In this document: one piece after another, positions 9,346 to 12,797 of the stretch
Layout of the letters: each line of letters starts with the position of its first letter
How positions within the stretch are numbered: position 1 is the stretch's first letter
Source of the DNA: VMDJ01 sp038146785
GTDB taxonomy: Bacteria > Pseudomonadota > Gammaproteobacteria > Chromatiales > Chromatiaceae
Reading direction: 5' to 3'
Length of the DNA stretch: 12,797 nt
NCBI GenBank assembly: GCA_038146785.1
Contig: JAYQSI010000012.1
Location: forward strand, 1 to 12,797
Notes under the pieces: model-generated
Databases searched by the model: none
The model's input: the letters and a program-made list of their open reading frames with translations, nothing else
What the model was told of the DNA's origin: nothing
Translations under genes and position numbers: made by a program

Positions 9346-10667
9346 GTCATTCCTTAGAAAGTTTACAAAGTGTTGTTGCCAACTTACTCGATGAAGCAAA
9401 ACAACAAGGCGCCTCACAAGCTGAAGCAGCCGTACATGCGCAAAGTGGTTTAGGCGTTGGCGTTCGTCTTGGTGAGATCGAAACGATCGAACGCACTAGC
9501 GATCATGGCTTAGGCGTAACCGTTTATTTTGGTCAGCGCAAAGGATCGGCGAGCACGACTGATCTCACTCCCAACGCGATAAAAGAAACGGTTGAAGCGG
9601 CTTGTCGGATTGCGAAGTACACCTCAGAAGATCCTGCATCAGGTCTAGCTGATGCTGACAAGATGGCAACATCCATTCCTGATCTTGATCTAAACCATCA
9701 CTGGAATGTCAGCGCAGATGAAGCTGCAGAAATTGCTCTGCGCTGTGAAGCCGCCGCACGAGAAGCTGACTCACGTATCAGCAACTCAGAAGGCGCCAGC
9801 ACTCACACCCAAGCTACCGCCTATGTGTATGCCAATAGTCATGGTTTTGTTGGCGGCTATCCTGCTACGCGTCATAGCTTAAGCTGCTCAGTGATTGCCG
9901 GTACCGGTGATCAGATGCAACGCGATTACTGGTATAGCTCAAGTCGATTAGCTGAAAAACTTGATAGCGCTGAGAGCGTGGGTTTAAAAGCTGCTGAGCG
10001 TGCTATCGCTCGTTTAAATAGCCGCAAGATAAAGACAACCAAGTGCCCTGTGCTGTTTAGTGCTGAGATGGCGGGTGGCCTGATGCGTGGCTTGTTTGGC
10101 GCCATGCGTGGCTCTGCGATTTATCGCGATGCCAGTTTTTTAGGTGGCAAGCTAAACGATCAGCTTTTCCCTGAATGGGTCAACATCGCTGAACAACCTC
10201 ACCTATTGCAAGCGCTGGGTAGCGCCCCCTTCGACAACGAAGGTGTGGCGACTACTGATAAGAAGCTAATCGATGCCGGACATCTCACTACTTATCTTTT
10301 AGATAGCTACAGTGCGCGCAAACTCAAGATGACGACAACCGGTCACGCTGGCGGCGTACGTAACCCGATTATTCAAAGCACTGGTCAGTCTCGTGAAGAG
10401 CTTCTTAAAGAGATGGGAACCGGTCTCTACATCACCGAACTGATGGGCCAAGGAAGCAACACGGTTACCGGTGATTACTCGCGTGGTGCGGCAGGCTTTT
10501 GGATTGAGAATGGCGAGATCGCTTATCCTGTCGAAGAGATCACCGTAGCAGGTAATCTTCAACAAATGTTCCAAGACCTTGAAGCCGTAGCTACCGATAA
10601 CGATATTCCAAGCAGCTATAACACCGGCTCTTGGTTGATCAAACAAATGACCGTGGCAGGCAACTGA
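9342..10667 (+). CDS. pmbA: Metalloprotease accessory subunit PmbA (TldE)
   Basis: PmbA/TldE pairs with TldD to form the heterodimeric protease. It shares the fold but has lost the metal site. The 441 residues compare with about 450 in E. coli. Family blocks are LGEIETIERTSDHGLGVTVY, ISNSEGASTHTQ, KCPVLFSAEMAGGLMRGL (SAEMAGG at residues 240-246, where TldD has its HExxxH), TTYLLDSYSARKL and the C-terminus YNTGSWLIKQMTVAGN. No HExxxH motif is present, as expected. The start codon overlaps the tldD stop in ATGA. In many gammaproteobacteria yjgA lies between tldD and pmbA. It is absent here and the two genes touch directly. The frame is intact throughout. Confidence 0.97.
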   Translation: MSHSLESLQSVVANLLDEAKQQGASQAEAAVHAQSGLGVGVRLGEIETIERTSDHGLGVTVYFGQRKGSASTTDLTPNAIKETVEAACRIAKYTSEDPASGLADADKMATSIPDLDLNHHWNVSADEAAEIALRCEAAAREADSRISNSEGASTHTQATAYVYANSHGFVGGYPATRHSLSCSVIAGTGDQMQRDYWYSSSRLAEKLDSAESVGLKAAERAIARLNSRKIKTTKCPVLFSAEMAGGLMRGLFGAMRGSAIYRDASFLGGKLNDQLFPEWVNIAEQPHLLQALGSAPFDNEGVATTDKKLIDAGHLTTYLLDSYSARKLKMTTTGHAGGVRNPIIQSTGQSREELLKEMGTGLYITELMGQGSNTVTGDYSRGAAGFWIENGEIAYPVEEITVAGNLQQMFQDLEAVATDNDIPSSYNTGSWLIKQMTVAGN

Positions 10668-10668
10668 T

Positions 10669-11052
10669 ATGCGCATCCTTCATACGATGATTCGATCTGG
10701 CAACCTTGAGCGCTCGATTGCGTTTTATACCGAGATCATGGGCATGAAACTGCTACGCCAAAAAGACTATCCAAAAGGTGAATTCACCAATGCCTTTTTA
10801 GGCTATGGCGATGAAAGCGAGCAAGCCGCGCTTGAGCTGACCTATAACTGGGGCGTCGAAAGCTACGATATGGGCACTGGCTTTGGGCATATCGCACTAG
10901 AAGTTGATGACGTTTACGAAGCCACCGCTCAAATCAAAGCGAAGGGCGGCAAGATCATTCGAGACGCCGGACCCATGAATGCAGGCACTCGGATCATCGC
11001 TTTTGTTGAAGACCCTGATGGTTATCAGATAGAGCTAATCGGTAAAGATTGA
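10669..11052 (+). CDS. gloA: Lactoylglutathione lyase (glyoxalase I)
   Basis: Glyoxalase I turns the hemithioacetal of methylglyoxal and glutathione into S-lactoylglutathione in the cytoplasm, the first step of methylglyoxal detoxification. The protein has 127 residues, the length of the short bacterial type. It contains the paired beta-alpha-beta-beta-beta halves. The four metal ligands of the E. coli enzyme are all in place with the same numbering: His5 (RILHTMIRS), Glu56 (LELTYNWG), His74 (GFGHIAL) and Glu122 (YQIELI). Short length and these ligands suggest the Ni/Co-type enzyme rather than the longer zinc type. The start lies one base after the pmbA stop, with GGCAGG about 8 bases upstream, so it is probably the last gene of the tldD-pmbA transcript. 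A strong terminator follows 6 bases after the stop. Confidence 0.96.
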   Translation: MRILHTMIRSGNLERSIAFYTEIMGMKLLRQKDYPKGEFTNAFLGYGDESEQAALELTYNWGVESYDMGTGFGHIALEVDDVYEATAQIKAKGGKIIRDAGPMNAGTRIIAFVEDPDGYQIELIGKD

Positions 11053-11058
11053 GCACAT

Positions 11059-11085
11059 AAAAAAGGCCGCGACTGCGGCCTTTTT
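11059..11085. terminator. Bidirectional intrinsic terminator
   Basis: The perfect stem GGCCGC / GCGGCC (11065-11070 and 11075-11080) encloses a GACT loop. It is flanked by AAAAAA on the left and TTTTT on the right, which lengthen the stem and supply a U-tract on either strand. It ends the gloA transcript from the left and the lysine-rich gene on the minus strand from the right, whose stop codon is only 3 bases away. Confidence 0.93.
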
Positions 11086-11087
11086 CA

Positions 11088-11155
11088 TTAACGCTTTTTA
11101 GCTGCTTTCTTTTTCGCCGTTTTCCTGGCAACTTTTTTAGCGACCTTCTCAGCGG
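11088..11155 (-). CDS. Lysine/alanine-rich protein, C-terminal end only
   Basis: On the minus strand, ending at TAA (11088-11090), the frame reads EKVAKKVARKTAKKKAAKKR. It is a strongly basic tail made of K, A, V, R and T, like the C-termini of bacterial histone H1-like or AlgP-type DNA-binding proteins, but only some twenty residues are present and the parent protein cannot be named. Its A/T-rich Lys codons and its placement against the shared terminator tie it to the gloA side of the junction. Upstream of about 11155 the same frame runs into an unrelated RND permease, so the fused reading frame reaching 11609 is almost certainly not one real protein. Confidence 0.6.
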
Positions 11156-11160
11156 AGCGC
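11150..11160. other. Composition and homology junction (probable chimera point)
   Basis: Read on the minus strand, RND permease coding (repaired YSPLATTVVGG) runs down to about 11157 and is followed within a few bases by lysine codons of an unrelated protein. GC content changes sharply at the same place. No inverted repeat, target duplication or transposase is visible at the joint, which argues for an artificial join rather than a mobile element. Confidence 0.65.
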
Positions 11161-12797
11161 CAACGACGGTGGTGGCGAGCGGCGCTGATAGGCGTCCATG
11201 CCGTCTTCGGCGCGATGGCCACCGGAAGCAGCACGATCAGCGAAATCATCGATGTCATCAGAATGGGACGCAGCCGGTCCGGACAGGCGCGCGCGGCGCT
11301 TCGTCGCGGGGGATTCAGTCCTGGCAGCGCATGATCGGGCGGTCCGATCCGCCGAGGACCGCCGGCGGTGATGTCCATTCCGGTGAGCACGATGATTCCG
11401 AGAATCGAGACCGTCGGAAAGGACTGATGCGGCGCTAGCGCCGTGAAGACTCCGGCCAGTTCCAGCGGCAGTGAGGCGATCATCGTAAGCGGCTGCAGGA
11501 AGCCGCGGAACTGCATGACCAGGACCAGGTACATGAAGATGGGCGCAGGCCCCAGGCCGGTCAGCAGTCTCGGAAGCTGTCCGTCAGCTGTGTCATGTCG
11601 CATCTCCATGCCGTATCCGGGCGCGGAAAAGTTGACCGGTTCGATACCAACGCCGGATCCTCCGTAGGTTTCGAAACGAGACCCATGGCCACGTCCATGG
11701 TGAAGCAGACCGTGGCGGTAGAAGCCCCGTGACGCCGATCACGCACGCCGCAATGTCGTGCTCGATGGACGTCAGGGCAAGACTTCGGGTCACCGTGGCC
11801 ATCGTCTTGAGCAGCGCCTGCGTAAATCCGGCGTCGTGATGTGGAGCGATTCCAGATCCCGGGCATCATGGCAGTCCTCTTCTTTGTAGCGTACCAGAAT
11901 GGTGTTCACTGACGGTGTTCGGGTAATCGATAAAACTCGTTCCCGTCGGACGCCGCGCGCGTAGTACGCCTGCTGCGGCTCACTCTCGGAAAAACTGACT
12001 CCTGCGCGCGAACGGGATCTGCCTGAATGCGATGGTGGGGCGCGCTTGGGGCCCACGTTAAACCCCGGTTGGCTCATCTCGGCGCTGCGCTCGGCGCGAC
12101 TGGCCGTGACTTCACTCCAGGCGTTCAGCGTGGAGATCCGGTCAATGAATAACCATAGCAGACCGGCGCCGCTGTGGCCGCGGCGTGGGCCCATTCATGA
12201 TCTCTGCAGCCGGCGGATGCACGGATTGTCGCCAGCGCTGTTGATTCCGCTCAGTGCACCACCAGATCGATACGTTCACGCGTGTCCTTGTCGCTCGCTG
12301 AGCATCATCGTGGCGGAGCTCACCTGGCATCTGGTAGCCAATGTAGTAAAGAGGGCTCCAGCTTTGAACATCGACTCAGTTGCAGTCTCGTTGACCTTCT
12401 CAGTTCAAGTTGCGCTGACACTGATCCACTCGAGCTGCTGAACGACTTCTTCCGTCGCCTGATACGAAGACCCCGGCACCATTTTCCAGCACACCGCTGG
12501 CCTGGCCCACATCCGCAAGCGGCATCATTTCAGGCCGATGAAGTGGTAAAACGTAAAGCCGATGTGACGGTGGCGCTGATCCAGGCCAAGTTGGTAGACG
12601 GGTGCAGCATCAGCGGATGACGTTGGAGTAAGCGTGCTCCATCGGTCGAGCGACGCTGTACCGGATCAGTACGAAATGAACTCCCGGCAATGACTGCCGG
12701 TCGGCAGCACGAGTCTCTTCGTGGCAAGTTTGGCGCAGAGAAAGCGCCGTCAGCGCGAACGGACGCCATCAGGATGATCAGATGAAGAGTAATACTT
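11156..12797 (-). CDS. RND-family efflux permease, C-terminal half, frameshifted and truncated
   Basis: RND permeases are proton-driven inner-membrane pumps that export drugs or metals, working with an adaptor and an outer-membrane channel. Read down the minus strand, recognisable blocks come in family order: MPLADVGQASGVLE and SSYQATEEVVQQLEWI (about 12535-12420), YYIGYQMP (about 12350), ILVRYKEED and RDLESLHITTPD (about 11910-11830), VTRSLALTSIEHD and VIGVTG (about 11800-11720), DMTQLTDSFRD (about 11600), IFMYLVLVMQFRGFLQPLTM, ASLPLELAGVFTAL, SILGIIVLTGMDIT and DRLRPILMTSMISLIVLLPV (about 11270-11200). This corresponds to the second porter half and the transmembrane helices after it. Many one-base shifts break it, for example an extra A near 12485. 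It stops at about 11157, before the last helices. The substrate is unknown. The GC content is far above that of 1-11155. Confidence 0.72.

Noticed and set aside
11088..11609. A single 173-residue minus-strand protein fusing RND helices to a lysine-rich tail
   Set aside because: Homology and composition both change at about 11155. The RND part even shifts frame before the joint, so the open frame is accidental.
11169..12620. Plus-strand open frames in the GC-rich part (for example 11169-11438, 12046-12441, 12282-12620)
   Set aside because: They are shadows of the minus-strand RND gene in GC-rich DNA and show no recognisable protein features.
11059..12797. Insertion sequence, integrase site or novel defence system at the GC shift
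   Set aside because: No transposase, integrase, terminal repeat, direct repeat or defence-type domain was seen. The DNA reads as a broken transporter gene.

Overview
The window is a proteobacterial chromosome segment joined near position 11155 to unrelated, GC-rich DNA. Positions 1 to about 11155 carry a plus-strand housekeeping cluster in the order nadD, rsfS, rlmH, maf, rng, yhdP, nit, tldD, pmbA, gloA. The protein sequences and gene order point to Gammaproteobacteria. From memory, a similar order occurs in Xanthomonas-type genomes, and nadD-rsfS-rlmH-maf-rng is also common in Betaproteobacteria. The base composition here is much lower in GC than Xanthomonas, so I do not name a genus.

Layout: 1-340 is the end of nadD (NAD synthesis). 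396-3261 holds four genes linked to ribosomes, RNA and nucleotide quality: rsfS, rlmH, maf and rng. 3267-6981 is one very long yhdP gene (AsmA-like envelope lipid transport). 7060-7890 is a nitrilase-family amidase. 7903-11052 is a tight operon of tldD, pmbA and gloA with a 4-base overlap and then a 1-base gap. A strong hairpin terminator at 11059-11085 closes this gene run. It also serves the end of a lysine-rich protein coming from the minus strand.

From about 11156 to the end the composition jumps (44 G/C of 60 at 11281-11340 against 24 of 60 at 10741-10800). The minus strand reads as the C-terminal half of an RND efflux permease. It is heavily frameshifted and cut off before its end. The simplest reading is an assembly or clone chimera, although a real insertion is not excluded.

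Quality is the main message. Genes from 1 to about 7455 and from 11156 to the end are broken by many single-base indels, mostly at short homopolymer runs. Several indels occur in pairs that restore the frame. By contrast, 7460 to 11052 is completely clean. This looks like sequencing error in poorly covered parts rather than gene decay, because essential genes are affected and conserved motifs survive in shifted frames. Each broken gene is annotated below as one gene with its shifts listed. I found no CRISPR array, tRNA, rRNA, insertion sequence or novel defence-type system.
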